Assembly (NCBI GenBank): GCA_026261815.1
Contig: JAMPIT010000230.1
Coordinates: forward strand, 6,943,001-7,007,000
Reading direction: 5' to 3'
DNA: 64,000 nucleotides
Origin: Monarcha castaneiventris obscurior
Taxonomy: Eukaryota; Chordata; Aves; Passeriformes; Monarchidae
The notes under the pieces are model-generated. The model was not told the origin of the DNA. It searched no databases and worked only from the letters and a program-made list of their open reading frames with translations. The position numbers and the translations under genes are program-made. Positions 35,613 through 50,250 of this stretch are shown in pieces; the stretch's first letter is position 1, and each line of letters opens with the position of its first letter.

Positions 35613-38600
35613 ATATGAGAAATATTCAGTTTTCTCTTAGGAAAATGTGATTAGATCTATCAAGGTAATAAACTGGGAGAATTTATTAACTGGTATTTTT
35701 CAAGTACTCTGACACAGTTGCTTGAGACAGTATAGAGCCACAAAAAATGGATATAAATTATATTATATCACTGTGCATAGCAGGTTATCTACACCTGGAA
35801 CTTATTCTGTTTCTTGGTAGAAGTCTAAATTATTCATGCACTTAAGATTTTTACCATGAACTATTAGTATAATCTTATCTTTCACTTGGTGAAATTAATT
35901 TTCTTTGACTTTTCTCTTCATCAGTCATTTTCCAGCCCTTTCTCTTGAAGCCACTAAATTTTCCCTATATTCATATTTTACCAATTGCTCCTGTTCTGTG
36001 GAGATTCAACTTGCAGCTCCTCTGAAAGGCCACAGGCAGGACTTTATATTGTCCCTACTCACGGGCACAGAGTGACAAGTCCTTCTTTTTGGCTTAAGCA
36101 GCTCCCTTTTCCCATCCCATTTCCCTTGTCTACAACTCTCAGTGTGCCAAATTAACCATTTGCAGGGCAACGTGATGAAACAGAGCCCGGAACTGCTCTA
36201 AGATAAAGATAACCATATTTTGCAGGGTGATTTTCTTTTGGGGCAGACATCCACAGACAGAAAGGTGCCTTTGCCAAGGTACCAGAGAGGAGGTGAGATC
36301 TATCAGCAGCACCTCTCGTGTCTGTGCTAAAACACTGGCATTCCCTTCCCTCCCTGCTGGCCCAGGAGCTTGTGAAGAAGATTGCCCTGCACCCCCTACC
36401 TGCTCCGGCTTTTGAGGAGAGAGGCAGAAACCAACCCTCAGCTTTCAGCTCCACTCCAGTGAAACTAATCTAACACGTAATGTGAATTGACAGCCCCTGC
36501 AGGATAATTAACAAAACAGTTTGATTGCTTAATTAACTGCCTGATCAAAGTCTTGCTCCTTTCCAACAAAACCAGTTCAATTGCCCCTTCCAGCTCCACT
36601 CAGAAGTAAGCTGGTCTTTTCACAAAATCACTCAGAGCTGGCAATACCTGGGGTATGCCACATTCTTTGAATTCTGGATGTCACCCTCAGAAATAAATAC
36701 TGTGAGCTGAAACCTACAAAGGCAGCCAGCATGCCCATGATTTATTCATGAATGGAAAAGGGTATGAATGCAATGGGTCCTGAACAACACATATTAGGGA
36801 AAGGAATATTAGTCAAATTAAGTAGCTGTGTTTCAATTTCACCACCTGTGATATCTTTAGATCTTTGCACAGCCTCACAGGGAGAAAACAGCTTTGAATC
36901 TGGCAAAAAATGTTCTTTGAAAATTATTCATATGATGCTACAAAAGGTCTTACTAACCATTTTCAAAAGGACATGAAAGCAAAAAAAAGGTGAATAAAAG
37001 TATAAAATGGGAACTATTACACACTTCCAAAGAGAAAATTTTCCTTATTGGGAAAAAAAAATCCTAGGACAACAGCAAGAAATGAAAAAGCAAGGTTTTG
37101 TAACTGACAAATGGGTACAACAAGGCTTTCTAGCTTGCATGAACACATGAAAATTCTAGCTGCACAGGGAAATGCTTCAGCCCAGAAGCCAATAAGGAAC
37201 TGCAGTGCCTCAGTTTGGAGATTTCAGACTTATGCAACTACTGTATCATACAGCAAGGTAATATTGCACTTCGAAAATGCACTGGTCAGCTCAACAAACA
37301 GAGCTGAAAAGAAAATTACCCTTTAGAAAGGACAGTCTACAGTGGGGTAGGAATGGCAAACAGAAAATCAGTCCGAGGAGAGTGCTAGGGAAGAGTTAAA
37401 AGGCAACACAGGGAGCTGAGTGTTGCATGTATCTGGGTATGAGTCGGGAACTCTGGGTTACAAGGAGACCAAGCAGAGCTTGTAGAGTAAAAATGTTTAG
37501 GTGTGTTTTTCCCAAAGCTTTTGCTATATGTGGTCATTGATTTGATCTAGTATGGCATGCTGTATTATCTATGATAGAGCAATGTATTCAGAAATTATTC
37601 CAAATAGATAAATAAACAAAAAACCCCTCTTGAAAACTAGCAGACATATACCCAGTTTATACTCAGTTTATAACAGGCAGTTGCAGTCTTTGTTTTACAC
37701 CAATTATTTCCCTTTGTAGGGACATCTTATAGAACCCAGATGAACGATTCTTGGAGTAAAATGGTATTTGAACTAAATTTATGAGAATCTGAACAGTGTA
37801 CAGATAAACAGAAAGCCCTCACTTCTAAGCCCATATAGCTATCTATTTCTGGAACATTAATTCTATCTGTAAGCAAATCTGTGTCTTTCCATCACTGCTG
37901 ACTCGAGAAAGTCAAGTCTAAGCTTTCTTACTTTTCCCCATCCAAGACATGGCTGTAGTAACAATTATTGCATTTGGATTGTGTGACTTAGTGGAGATCC
38001 TTAAGTACTTTAAATACACTGAACCATTCTCAAGTGCATTCATTAATTGCACAGAAACTTCTGCACTAATTCATGTGTCCTGTGTCAGTGATTTAAATCG
38101 ATTTTTCAGTGTCCAGGCATCATCTCTGGGGTTTGTTAATTTGGTGCTAAAACATCATGTGATAAATCACAAACAATATTGCTGGGGTAGTGGAGGGACA
38201 CAGGAAAAGACGAAAGAAAAATTATATATAGGAAACAAAAGTTGGAAAAAGCAGGAATTAATGTGAATGTCATTCAGGATTACTATTCTGTACAAATAGT
38301 GCTATAGACTACTATTCTTATTGTCCATCCATAACATACAACCGTTTTAAAGATAGGTTTTCATTGGAGGTTTCAAGGAAAATCTTCTGGGCTCCTCTCT
38401 CCACTTGCTTGAATTCCTCATCTACATTACAATGGCTGATTTTTAAAGAATGCTAAGTGATACTGGGACCTACATGGACTTGTCTAAGTGCTTACTTGTT
38501 TATTGTCAATTAAAATTCAGCTATAAGCTTGCTTCAAGTTATTATTCACCAAGAAAAGAAGAAACAAAATTGGGCCTAATGGCCATCTGCATCTTGGCTG

Positions 38601-41600
38601 GTCCTGTACCCTCAAAATCTGGGACTGCCTTTAATTTACTCAATATCTCTTCTTCCACAGTAACAAAGTCATTGGCCTTGTAGGAGTATTCAAAGTATCT
38701 CTCAAGTTTGAGTTCTTAGTAATTAACTTTGATAAAAGCCATCTTGATTTAAGTAACTGCCATGAAATTAAAATAAACATTTGTGAGGAGATATCTGAAA
38801 GAATAAACAGAAAATTTGAGCAATGATAGTGATACTTTCTGATGTATGAGCCAGAGATCCTGCTGGAGCTCACAGCTGGGAGGTCATACTGCAAGTCTGG
38901 AGCTGTCTGCACTGCTGTCCAATGGCCCCAGACAAGATTAGGGTGATTTAATCACTCACTGAAAAAAGTCAGCTAAAGCCTTCAAAAGAGCTCCCTTAGC
39001 ACTGGTGCAGCTGATCCAAGCCCTCCCCTTATGCTCCTCTAGAGGGCTGTCAATTTATGTCAACACCAAGATCACTTAGGAAAGGGTTTCAGACCCCACT
39101 GTGGAGGCTCTGTGGTATCTCCTTGGCTCTGCCCATGGCAGGATGAGTGCTCAAGGCTCATTCCAGCTGCATGTTGACATGCTTTGGTCTTCCAGCTCCC
39201 TGCCCTGGCACTTGCCCTCTCAGCTTGGTGTTCCAATCTGTTTTCTTCCCTGAAGGGTGTCATGACTGTCTTGTCACAGCTGTAGCTGTGACCTTGTTTT
39301 CCTCCTGCCATAACAATTCTGAAAATATATCCAGAGACCATAAATATTGTATCCAGAGACCAGTGCTGGCAAACATGTCCATATAAATTAAAGGGAAATA
39401 CATACAACATCATAAAATATTCATAATATTGCACAAGAAGAAACTGCATCCATGGTGAAGTGCAAAAGATGAGTTACAAACAGGCTGTAAGATGGGTAAG
39501 TATTGATAAGGGGTTCTCAAGATCATATGTAATTTAAACAATGGAAGCCATGAAGCATAAGCAGGGAAGAGCAAGCACTGTTGCTCTAAACTGTGTTTAT
39601 GGTCAGCAAAACACCAGATTAGCATCCTAAATTCTGCTGATGTTTTAGGACTTAAATATAGACTTAAAGCTTGAGGTGTGCTCAGCTGGATACCTGAACG
39701 GGCCTGAGAGAATGTGGTTCTTTTGTAGGAAATGGGCAAATATTCCTAGCTGGTACCAACCTGTCACTTGTACCCCCAACAGATACAATAATATAGTAGC
39801 TGAAAATGTGAATATTTGAAAGCAATAAAAATTTATGGCAAGCAGATATCCAGATGCTTTTAGGTTTTGCTCATTGCAGAAGATGAACTAAAACATATCG
39901 CAGAAGACTTATTTTAGAGCAGCAATTTATTTCCTTCAAACAACTACTATGATACCATGACATCTGTGGATCCCATTGGAGGAAGAGTTGTACACAAAGC
40001 ATAGGTGTTTCACCAGCCAGAACTTGTGACAAAGATCTTCCCTGAGAGGATTTGTGCCCTATTAAGATTGTTCAGTGCCTGTTGCCAAGGGACATGAAGC
40101 ACATTTTAAATAAATAAGTCAGGAGCAGCAGATAGAATAGTTAAGGCTGGGATAGGCCATAGATTACCTTGCAGGAATTTGACTCAGCATGTCCAAAATC
40201 CATAGTTTTACAAAGGCAGATGGCAAACTTTGAGCTGTATTAAAAACGAAACCAAATGCTAACTATTTTCAAGTAGAAAACTGAAGGGCAAATGAAAAAA
40301 TTAATGAGTCATGCTCAAAAATCGACTTCCTACTTGGCTGGTGTTGAGCTATACTTTGATAGTTGGCAGCCTGCTGGCTACTGGGATTGTACCTTTAGTG
40401 AAGCATTTGCAATTCAATAGGTACAAACTGGACACTAGTGGAAGAATGAAAGCCAAAATTATTGTGTTTTGGTTTGGGAGAATCATAAATATTCAAGACA
40501 TATGAAAGTATAGAGAATATTATTTTTTCATTAGTGATTTTGGCTGTGGAAAGCACACACAATCCACCAGCTGGCATAGTCAATGCCACAGTGTTTATGT
40601 TTGGCAATGAGATCAATATTCATGATTTATGTTTACTGCCCCAAAAATGTACTACCTTATTGGCTTATTGGTGTAAAAATGCTTTCTTGGTCTGGTGGGG
40701 TGAAAAGCTTATGCCTTTTCTGTCTTAGAAGATGGATCAGTGTTTTGCAATTCTATTATTTACTCAGAAAATTTTTCATTTTTTCATAGGTAGAGAGCCA
40801 AAAAACAGCCTTCATGTGATCTAAAATGTGTAAAATTTCTATATAAGAGGACAGGAATGTAAACCATCAGTTGATATGGGCATTGTACCTGGACATCTAA
40901 ATTTTTCAGACTGCATATCCTTGCTGCAAACTGGAACAAAACTGGTCACGTTTTGCTTGCAGTGCACGTTTCTGAAAATTTAGGTTGTGGTTTAGCTTTA
41001 CACATACACAATAGAAAATCTTTAGGAAGACCATTCACAGTTCCTCATGAAAATTGTCCTCAAGTAGTGATTGACTCAAATGGATCTTCAGCAGAGCTCC
41101 TCACTTCCTATCACAACCCTTTTCCCACCCACTTGGTTCTACATGTGGCCTCCCCAAACGAAGCCTCCTGTCGCACTTCCATTGTCCTAGAGAAAAATTG
41201 TATTTCCTCAAAATTAGATACTAGCTTTTACCCCAATTTATTTCCCAACTTCAAATCCTTTTCCTTGATGTTTTTCTTCTAATTTACTATTTTGCATTAA
41301 TCTGAATTTTTAAATGTGCTGAAGCAGTCAACCACAAGTTAGTTGTGAAGGTCAGAAGCCATTTTCCACCCTATGAACCAACCTAATACTTCAGTATCCA
41401 GATTGTCCAAAGAAACCACTATTTTTGAAACCTGATGACATATTGCATGAGGAAAGTTAAAACCACTTGAAAACATTGCCAAATGCTGAGATGAATAATT
41501 ACAACTCAGAGGAAATAAACTATTCAGCCCAGACATTTGGAGAACATATATAGCAGTACAGTTGTACTATTCATGGATCAGTATATGAATAGGAAATTGG

Positions 41601-44600
41601 AAGAACTTTTCTAGGCTTGTGATGAATATGGAGCACAATAGAGGGAGAAGATGAACTGAGACTAAAAGTCTCTTTATAGTCCTCACATTTCTTCCAAAGT
41701 ATCTACGTCACAGCAGTTTCCATTCATCCAGGCACAATGGAGCAGCACCAGACTGAATCTACAGCTGAAATAAGTGACTGAAATAGCATTAATAGCAAGT
41801 TTTGTAATAGCAGTTGACAACAGATCAAAACCTAATGATTTTTGTGACTAATTCATCTGTCTTAACACTCAGATTTGTAAAAGTTTATATAAATTTTTTC
41901 CAACTTTTTCCTGTTTCTTTCCAAAACTTTGGACATATTAATGCTGTTAAGATCCCATAGGCTGATGGGAGTATAGGAAGTATAAGTGCACGGGTCATGA
42001 GGTCTAATCCCCTGCTGCATTAGACTCATAATGTGTTACTGCTCCTAACCCATATAAACAGGAATCTAAAAGTGGAATTTTCCTGAGATGCCATGAAGCT
42101 TTTTCAAAACCTCACTCCTCTGGTGATTGCCAATAACTTTCTAACTTCCACCTTCAGTTTATGTGATGCCAGTCAATATCTGGCTTATTTGTATAAGTAA
42201 ATTTACATAGGTACCAGAACCATAAAAAACTCCTCCTGCTGATTTTTCTGCATCCAAGAACAGTTGTTACTCAACTTAAATCCTCTAAATCCATTAGTAT
42301 GTTTGATAGCACTGCCATAAATTCAGTGTTTCCCTGCAGTGAAGCCAGAAAGGGTTGTGAAGTATCTTCCTGGTGGATGTCATGAGAGCGGGACAATAAA
42401 ATCAGGGATCTCACAGTTTAAGTTAAGATTCAGACTTCGTAAGTGGCTGAGAGAGTGGGAAAACTTCAACATATCCATCTCACAGCCTTGTCAGACTGCC
42501 AGTGAGAGGGGAATTGTGTGTGAGGGGCAGCAGCAGACTCACTGAACCCTCTGTGGGGTCGTGGGGCTCCCCACAGCAGCGCCTCACAGGCACCAGGCAA
42601 GGCCTCTTCTGGGGCAGGGCATGAAATATCCAAGAGGAGGGAGCAGTGCTTGGGCTGGATTTTTAGTGCTGCATTCAGTCAAACAGGAGAATTATAAATA
42701 GAACACTTAATTACGATGTTTCAAGTTAGATAGAAATGGTCTAGGCCTAAATGTTAAAAAAACCCTAATATTGCCTGTGTCTTTCAAGCAGCTCTCAGCT
42801 CATGTTTGAGGCATCAAGACAAGCAACCAGAGCTATACCCTGATCAAGGCATACACTGGGCTTTTCAAAGATTTAAAAAAACCCCTACTTATTAACAATA
42901 TTAGTTCCATATGTTTCAAAATAAAGTGGTACTTTCAAGTGTCTAAATTGATAAATTATTGTCCTAATCCAAGGAACAGAATGTTATGGTCTTCAAAGGC
43001 AAAATGAAAATGATTTTTTTAAGATGTTGTGTATTTGAGGGAAACAGCGTTTTTCTTCATGTTTTTGTTGTTGAGTAATAAGGTCAAGTTAAGTGTTTTT
43101 TGAAACAGGCCATATGATTTTGGTACTTAACTGAATAACAGAAGCTATAATCTGCAGGAATAATTAAATTGTCCAATTCATCACCTGGCTAAGGCACAAT
43201 CATCCTCTATAGCACAATTTTGTGTATTAATCAGATTATATTTTAATTTTCAAATTGCTTCTCGTGAATGCAGATCTGTATAACAAAATGTCCCCTTGTA
43301 GTCAGGATCCATTATTAATTATACTGTTATAAACTTGCTTACTGATTCCCTCATTATTTCCCTCAGTATTTTTTCATAGCCTACAAGGACAGGCAGGCAA
43401 AGCCCAAGGCACTAATTAAGAGCAGGTGAAGAATATAAGCAGGAAACCAGGGATAAGCAATGGCCAAGGGCTATTGCTAAATAAAGCCTTTCTGAACAGA
43501 GAATTTCACAGTTTAAGAGGATTGTGTTGAGAAGCAGTCTCAATTACAAAGGCACCAACCGAGAAATCCAGAAGGATTTCAACATAAAGCACAGCTCTTC
43601 ATTTCGATTTCTGTTGTCTTCCAAATCCAATATCCATATTTAATGGAATATCCTAGGGTACTTCATAGGATATTACATGAAAAATATTTATTTATCCTGT
43701 GTGAAAAATCTATATTTTGATGCAACATACACTTACTTATTAAATAGTTTGATACAATAAATCAACCTAAATTGCATGTCAGCTAGCTCATAATATATCC
43801 CAATCTATATTAAGGTGTTCTTTAAAAGTAACCTCATTCTATAATCCACACCAAACTTAAAAACACACACAGAGTTTGCAATACCTTTTCTCTTACTGCC
43901 TGCTGTAGTTCTTTGGTTCAGCTCTCTTATAGAGATGAAGGGAAGACACATGGTCTTTCTGACTCTTCCACCCTCCCATCCACTGATCTCCTTTACCTTT
44001 TCAAATGTCCCAGTTAGAAGTTCCTTGGTGCAATCAGAGGAAAGGGAGCTTTGTGCTGCATTCACAGCTGCCTCTGGACCAGGGGACATGAGCACAGAGA
44101 GACTCCTGCAGCTGACACTGCCCAATGTGACCATGCAGGAGCTGCCAGAGAACTGTTTTCTTCTTTTAGCTGCTTCTGGAGTGCATGCTCCCTTACTCTT
44201 CCCCTCCACAGTACACTGCTTGTATTCTGGGGATAACCAGTTCTCTAATTATCCAGAGCTTTTGTAAGGGATCCACTTCTCCACCTGACTTGCCATGGAA
44301 ACCTGCAGGTGCTGTTACCAGAACTGAAGGGAACTGATCCAGAGTCTGTGTTCTTCTGCACCTTGGTTGTCCCACTCATCAGCTCCAGAGCAGCTCACCT
44401 GCAGACCTCAAGGTGATCTGGTTGTGGGGCTGCCCCTTTAGCTCTGAGGCAGAGAGGACGTGCATGTGGGTGAGGACACTGAAGTTCTTTGCAGACATGC
44501 TGTGAGTTGCCAAAGGGTCCAGACTGATGCAGCTCCTACAAGCACTGACATAAGGTGGGAGAGGATGAGAGCTCAGGTTTCCCAACGGCTCAGAAGAGCC

Positions 44601-44925
44601 CTCTGGGTGGTGTGGCTTCTGTGATTCACAGACACACACACAGAAGGGGATGGACTCTGTGGTCCATGAGAGACACCAAATCAGGGCTCCATCCGCTGTC
44701 CCTGCTCAGTGCTGCTGCCAGGGCAAGGACTGCCCCATGAGGTGCCACCTCCTCCCCCACATGTGCTCCCCTCTCTCTCTGGCCCCACCAGCAGCACACC
44801 ACTGCCAGTCTCTTCCCTGTGCCCATTCCCATTACAGGTATAGGAATAGATACATATCTTTTAGGGAAAAAACCATGATATATGGCGGTGTCTCTACAGC
44901 CTTCCTTTGTTCTCACTGCATTATA

Positions 44926-44963
44926 CTGTACTTCTGACAGATACCTGTACTTCTGACAGATAA
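44926..44963. repeat. 19-bp tandem duplication
   Basis: The unit ctgtacttctgacagatac (44926-44944) is followed at once by a second copy differing only in its last base (44945-44963). Confidence 0.9.
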
Positions 44964-45314
44964 TTGGGCAGTCAAGTTTTGAGAAAGCTGTGATAAATCA
45001 AAAATAGCTGCTGGCCATGGAGATGGTGCCATACACAACATATGGGATCACCTGGGTCTGCTCTAGGTGGTGCCATTCTCATGCCCCTGTAAGCACATCT
45101 AGGTTGCAGAAAGCCACATATTCCTCAGTGAAACTGGGGGCTGTTTTTCTTTTACATGTGTGTCTAACAGCTGCTGAATTAAAAAGTGAAATATTAACTC
45201 AGCCACATCCTTCAGCATGGCCTTGACCCACTAAATCAGTAAGAAAAATGCATCATTTTACACAATTTTAAAAAAACGTAAGTAACAGAATTTTTGTGCA
45301 AAACTTTTAAAATT

Positions 45315-45320
45315 TTTATT
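45315..45320 (-). terminator. VIPR2: Possible distal polyadenylation signal of VIPR2 (AATAAA)
   Basis: AATAAA on the - strand, with T-rich sequence in the next 40 nt in the - direction. It lies at a change of base composition. Confidence 0.3.
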
Positions 45321-48300
45321 CTCTGATTCCTCTTCAGTCCATTATGGTGTTATTGACTACTATTATCTGTATAGCATAAAGATGTAAACACTTATTTGTT
45401 CACAGCTTTATATATAACATCTCAGAGAAGGCTGTTAGGTACGTGACATTAAAAACTGAAACCAGAAAAGAACAAAAGAGCAAAACGAGAAGAAAACCAT
45501 AAAGAATTACAGTATGAAGTCTATTTACACACATTTATCTATACAACATCATAATCTGTACATTTTGTAAAAAATAATCACATTCATTTACATCATCTTT
45601 AATTTTTACCATACTTGACAGATATAAAGTCATAACAAGGATGACAAAAGAGAATTTTGAAGTAATACTCATACTAATGTGCCAGGACAAAAAAAAAGCT
45701 GCAGGTAGTCATAAACTTATGACAGTGCTTTGGGAAATAGAGGAGTTTGGGACATTTCAGTCACTTTTTTTTAGCTGACAATGGAAATGTTCCCGACTTA
45801 GATTTAACTACAACCTGCTACTATTGGGGCAGAACCAGATTCAACACAGAGTGGTTAAACCATATCACAGAATGCTTCTTTTAAATGTTATCCTCTTGTA
45901 ACATACATGTTAGAACAGCTTTGTTTGTTTAAATATTTTTTTTAATCAACAGAATAGCACTGCATCCTAACTGCTGTATTTGATCATGTCAGGGTAGTAC
46001 TGACAGCCCACAGCTTATATAGGCACTCATGGTAACACGAAGGTACTTCTGTTGGTAAAGGTATTTCCTGTATCATCACTATGCACAGACAGTAATTGTT
46101 CAGACAGTGACCCTTATACACATAACAGCTTTCTCTGCAGGTTACTTGCCAGGTCTTTCTTTTTATCAGACATATTTAGTGCTTGATTTTTCATTAGGAA
46201 TGTCTGAAAAAAAATCTGTAAAGACTGAATTTGGACTTTATCCCAAATCACTTTGCTGAACTGGGCAAATTCACAGATAACATAAGATGATTTTTAGAAA
46301 AACAGGAGACAAATGATGCAGATGATTCATCTTAGTCTTTGCACATGGAGTGTGTCAAACATGCACGTGGCAATGCCTTATTTCATCAATCTGCCCCAGA
46401 CAGTCTCTGGTTTGCTGAGGGTCTATGCCTGTTGCTTTTCCCTTCATTGTGTTAGAGGCAAAGGGAAGCCTGGGGTGAATCAGGACATGGAGCAGATGCT
46501 ACCGAGTGGGGTAGGCTGGCTCCAGCTTGATTGTAGAAGGATTTTTGCAATGCAATTTGCCACCAATTATCTATTGCTGCTACAGTACTGTTCCATCAAA
46601 AGCTTAAATTGGGTATTCCTCAGCTGGCTACGTGCAGCACATGACATAAAGTGAATTTCAGGTACTCTAAAGCACTTTCTTTTTAGCATATGGTCCCTCT
46701 ACAAAAGGCAAAAAGCCAAACACCTAAGCCAAAACAACAAATATTTGTTGGAAGCTGAGGCCAGGCAAATCAAAATGGGACATTAAGCTATGGGCTTTAT
46801 CATGGAAGGAAGAGACAGCTGACCATTCATTAACTGTGGGATCCTCCACTGCCTGACCTTTTGAACTACACTGACATTTCTTGGAGGATGAGTTAGGCCA
46901 ACCCTAGTTAACTGACTTATAAAGAAGTATCTATGTAACATTACCCAGATAACTTCATGATCCGGAGGGATACCTCTCACTTAATTCAGGATATGGAGTG
47001 AGAAATTTAAGTACTAGCCAGCCACCCCAGGCTCATTTTATGGTAAGTACAGAGAAAACAAGGTCTACCTTACCTACCTCAGATGCTCAGCTGAACATGG
47101 AAGGAATCATCTTCAATTAGTGCCCATTTCTCTACAATGACTATGGAAGGCACTTTAAAAGAGTCTTTAGCTCAGAGACAAACATACAGTTTTTAGACAC
47201 CAAAACCAGGTCAGATGAATTTCACCTGAGTTAATCAAGCACCCAGCTGAAATCGACTCTGCAGAGGAAAATTTAAGTCAGTGTCCACATATTTTAAATT
47301 GTGGTTAGTAAGTGGAGAGCAAGCTGCCACTGTGTTCCTCAGGCACCAGCAGCAGGTAATGCTGACAGAAATCACTCAGAATTAATGGTGCCTCCAGGGG
47401 ACGTAAAGCACAACAATTAACCCCAGTACTGGGAGTGAACTGTATTACCATTCTTGTTCAGTAAATACAAGCTGTGCTACTGGCTTTTCAATGGGGATGG
47501 CCAAAAATCCCCAGGTTTCCTACTCTGAAAACTTTACAACTCAGTTTGGACCCTGATGGAACCAAAGGGAAAAAGGAAGTAAAGGAATAAAGAAAGGGAG
47601 GTGCAGGGAAAGGTTACACTTGTCTTGCAGCCTCTACTTCCTTCCCTGACACTGCTAGGACTGAATGAGAGCTAGGATGACAGAAGGCCAAATGATGTTT
47701 CATTGCACTGCTCTTTTGACTCTCTAGAGTCACCACAGCACAGAGTAAGAACATCTAATCCCATACTCCTTGGCAAAATGCAATGAAAGACAAAGCCATG
47801 AGAAGCTGTCTCGTTCTGGGTGTTGTAAAGATAACATGTATTTTCTTATTAAGGCTTTTCTTTTTTATAACCCAGAAATAATTAAAGTGCAGATTTTCTC
47901 CATGCTTACTTAATTAGAACAAAGTTTTCTCTAGGATACAATGTGTTATAAACACGTATAATTGGTGATGCATCATGCAGAACAGACTGATGGAAATGAC
48001 TGCTTGAAACCTCTATTTCTGTGCTATGATTCTGTCCGTGTGTCAACTCGCTCGCATAACCTCATTTGAGCAAAAGATGAGCACACTTGAATGCTTGTCA
48101 CGTGCGCCTTTCTACCCTAGAAATTTAGGGAAAAAAGAACATCCTGCACATTACATCTCAGGGAGCTGAGCAGTCCCAATGCCACTTCAGACAAAGAAGC
48201 CTAAAATGCACAGATGTGTTTAATTTAGGTATAAAAGCAACTACCAAAGCTCCAATGGGTCTTCATAAAGTTGCAGTTAAGAGTTTGTGATAAGTTTTTT

Positions 48301-49804
48301 AAGAGATCCAGGAAAAATACTGATGTTTAGCAGTGTTTCCTCAGTCTAAAGTCTTTGGGAATATATTTAGTTTAAATGCATGTGTAGGGGGACATCTTTA
48401 AGACCCCATGGGAATGTCCTTGGGCAGCCTACTTCCAGAGTCCAGAATCTCATAATTACTTTGCCAAGCAGAAAACACTCTGAATGATATGGAAGTGACC
48501 AACAGCTTCTTTAAACTCAAATCATGTAAATAACAATTCATTGAGTGATTGTTGTTTAACTCAAATGATACCTCCTGGTGTCATGTAATACCACATTACC
48601 TGTTCTGCAGTAGTCATGTGAACTACATGGGGCCCTTTCTATCTTTGGTCTGACAAACTCCATATCACTCTAGGGCAATCCCATTAAAATAAATTGTGTT
48701 TGACTGATAAATAGCTGGATTAAATCAGACCAAGAGTTGTAGGGATATTTTGATAGTTGACACTTTGATACTGCTGACAATATTCCCAGTACTGGTAATA
48801 TTTTCAAGGATGTACAAATATGCCTGCCAAGAGATGCCCTTGCTGCTGCTGCTCTTACCTTTATCTGACAAGAATAGGGACCTTGGATTCTGCTGGCTCC
48901 ATACAATTTGTTATCTGATGCTTGTATGGAAGTACTCATGCAAATACATTGTATTCCCACTTGTTATGTAGGATGGACATGGTTAAACGTGACATGGGAA
49001 GAAAACATCATTTGGTTTATTTCTTTTAAAGAGTGGAAATGTTCTGTGTATTTTTATAAGACTCTGTCAGTTCTCTGCCTTTTTTTTTTTCTAAAGCAGC
49101 TATATAAGAGGCTTGGCATTGTTGAAGATTCCTTCTTTATGCCTTTTATGGTAATTTTTAGGGATTCTGTCTAATTTTTTTTTTGCTGGAGTCATGGTCA
49201 GGACTCAATTTTGAGTAATTTCAGATAGATACAGAACTGAATAAACCTAAAAGAATTTACATTTTTTGTTAAATGTGAGTTGTAACTTCACTGCAATAGT
49301 CCTTGTGTTTTGCAGTCAAATATGTAGTCCTAGAGATGTATTTCAGTTATAATAATGTAAAAAAAACGTATTTTCAATGTGTAATGTGCTATCCAAGGCT
49401 GTTTATCCTATGCCAGGCTGCTTTAGCAATAAAACATACCTCTTCAGAAAATTGCTTAAAGAAAGATCAACACAAATCTCTGACTTTAAACAGGAGAAAA
49501 CAACTGATGATTGCATTACCACTATGGGGAAATGGTGCAGTTTTATTCAAAACTAATATAGTAGTCTTTTCTGTATGGACTGTAAAGGTAGCTCTACATT
49601 CTGCACCCAAACATTAAACTAGGCACTTTTGAAAGTAACAACAGGATTGGAATCGAACTCTGTAGAAAGTAATCTCTGAAATTTATACCATTAGCCTAGA
49701 ATTACTACCTTTTTTCCCCCTGTGTAAATCATGTTCCTGATTTCCTGGATTAGCACACCAAACTCCCACTGCAGTTAATTACGGTCTTAGATTTTTTTTC
49801 TAAT

Positions 49805-49810
49805 TTTATT
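49805..49810 (-). terminator. VIPR2: Possible proximal polyadenylation signal of VIPR2 (AATAAA)
   Basis: tttatt on the + strand reads AATAAA on the - strand, about 440 nt past the VIPR2 stop codon. Confidence 0.35.
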
Positions 49811-50250
49811 TTCCATAATTAGAAAAGAATTTCTTAATCCTTAAGGCAATGCTTCCTTAAGTATAAATAAAGCGTAAGAAATTTTCTTGCTTCCCATCTT
49901 AACCCTTACATGTGCCAAAGCAGTCTGCATTGAGCAGGATACTCTGCATTGATCTTGCAGCTGTGTTGGAAGGTAAAGGGACTTCTATGGACAATGAATT
50001 TTTGAATTGTTATGGCTAGTAAACTGCAAGAGAATATCAGAATTAATATGAATACCATTTAAACAAAACAGAAAGCATCCATGGGGCAGGCTTCTCTGTT
50101 ATTAACAGGCTGGCTGCACAAACCAATTCCCCAAATACCAACATATATAAAAGCAAAGCACAAAACTGTACATTTTATAAAATATCACATCAAGCTGCGT
50201 AATGAATGATATATCCCACAGTTTTTCATGTTTTGGGAGACCTAGCTCAT

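Larger units (their letters stand above)
34454..45314. other. Intergenic, no gene recognised
   Basis: About 11 kb with no exon series. It holds a T26 run at 34819-34844, a G-rich cluster at 35438-35466, a MIR-like remnant near 35543-35612 and a 19-bp tandem duplication at 44926-44963. GC-richer patches (about 36210-36430, 42460-42660 and 43930-44850) carry overlapping open frames on both strands with no recognisable product. Confidence 0.45.
45315..50250 (-). other. VIPR2: VIPR2 3' UTR (proposed) and flanking 3' sequence
   Basis: No coding exon is seen between the VIPR2 stop codon (50251) and about 45300. AATAAA signals on the - strand occur at 49805-49810, giving a 3' UTR of about 0.45 kb, and at 45315-45320, giving about 4.9 kb. 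The sequence just before the distal signal (about 45320-46100) is AT-rich and free of recognised transposons, and a change to GC-richer sequence occurs just past it at about 45240. Absence of transposons over about 5 kb would fit a long exon, but parts may simply be intergenic. Confidence 0.35.
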
